Positions 5,295 through 5,368 of a DNA stretch of 5,368 nucleotides are shown piece by piece; the stretch's first letter is position 1; the number at the start of each line of letters is the position of its first letter. A program made the translations under genes and the position numbers. The notes under the pieces were generated by a model. That model saw only the letters and a program-made list of their open reading frames with translations. It was not told where the DNA came from and made no database searches. The DNA comes from Elusimicrobiota bacterium. GTDB taxonomy: Bacteria; Elusimicrobiota; Elusimicrobia; UBA1565; UBA9628. Location: positions 1 through 5,368 of the forward strand of contig JAHFCD010000205.1 in NCBI GenBank assembly GCA_023249695.1, read 5' to 3'.

Positions 5295-5368
5295 TTAATC
5301 TGTTGAGATTTTATTGATATCGCTTGCCGTTGCAGATGATCGTTGGTCGATGTCTGATCAATGCCGTT

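Larger units (their letters stand above)
5059..5368. other. 310-base non-coding tail, no convincing gene
   Basis: Nothing here looks like a complete gene. GC content falls along the stretch, reaching 46 of 108 in 5261-5368. The contents are a small palindrome ACTTG-AG-CAAGT (5073-5084), a GC-only hairpin (5129-5152), an 11-base inverted repeat (5224-5260), a 6-base one (5270-5294) and a minus-strand frame open from the window edge to a TGA at 5255-5257 (37 codons). The + strand frame beginning with TTG at 5111 and ending at 5317 lacks a ribosome-binding site and has Gly-rich, low-quality content, so I do not call it. The region may hold the operon's end and the control region of a gene beyond the right edge. 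Confidence 0.6.

Noticed and set aside
5111..5317. A 68-codon + strand frame in the right tail
   Set aside because: It has a TTG start, no ribosome-binding site, a glycine run produced by the G-tract hairpin and no similarity I recognise.

Overview
The window is a GC-rich bacterial chromosome fragment. Five tightly packed genes all lie on the + strand (79-5058), with an AT-richer edge on each side. The first 78 bases hold 32 G/C of 78 and the last 108 bases hold 46 of 108, while the genes have strongly G/C-ending codons. The taxon cannot be read with certainty. Separate small sugar-nucleotide enzymes with long left-handed-helix tails and a GC-rich genome recall uncultivated lineages such as Elusimicrobiota, but that is an impression and not a result.

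Layout. Bases 1-78 form a short AT-rich leader with a weak promoter candidate whose predicted start of transcription falls almost on the first ATG. Bases 79-1098 encode a sugar-1-phosphate nucleotidyltransferase with a beta-helix tail. Bases 1095-1445 encode a small cupin that matches the isomerase part of type II phosphomannose isomerases; its start overlaps the previous stop by 4 bases (ATGA). Bases 1447-2868 encode a phosphoglucomutase/phosphomannomutase with all four family motifs, preceded by the only strong Shine-Dalgarno in the window. After a 60-base gap, 2929-3972 encode a second, divergent nucleotidyltransferase resembling the GDP-mannose pyrophosphorylase half of the fused bacterial enzymes. 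Three bases later, 3976-5058 encode a probable exported or lipid-anchored beta-propeller-like protein of unknown role. Bases 5059-5368 contain no convincing gene, but do contain three inverted repeats.

How the genes fit together. Cupin isomerase (fructose-6-P to mannose-6-P), phosphohexomutase (mannose-6-P to mannose-1-P) and nucleotidyltransferase (mannose-1-P to GDP-mannose) would make a complete GDP-mannose route in one probable operon. The second nucleotidyltransferase would either duplicate the last step or activate another sugar-1-phosphate. The products would feed surface glycan, lipopolysaccharide or glycoprotein synthesis. No glycosyltransferase, flippase or polymerase is in view, so the end product is unknown. 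Substrate specificities are inferred from motif resemblance only.

I see no CRISPR array, tRNA, rRNA, complete insertion sequence or defence system. The coding part is ordinary sugar-nucleotide metabolism. The less explained parts are the propeller protein and the right-hand non-coding tail.
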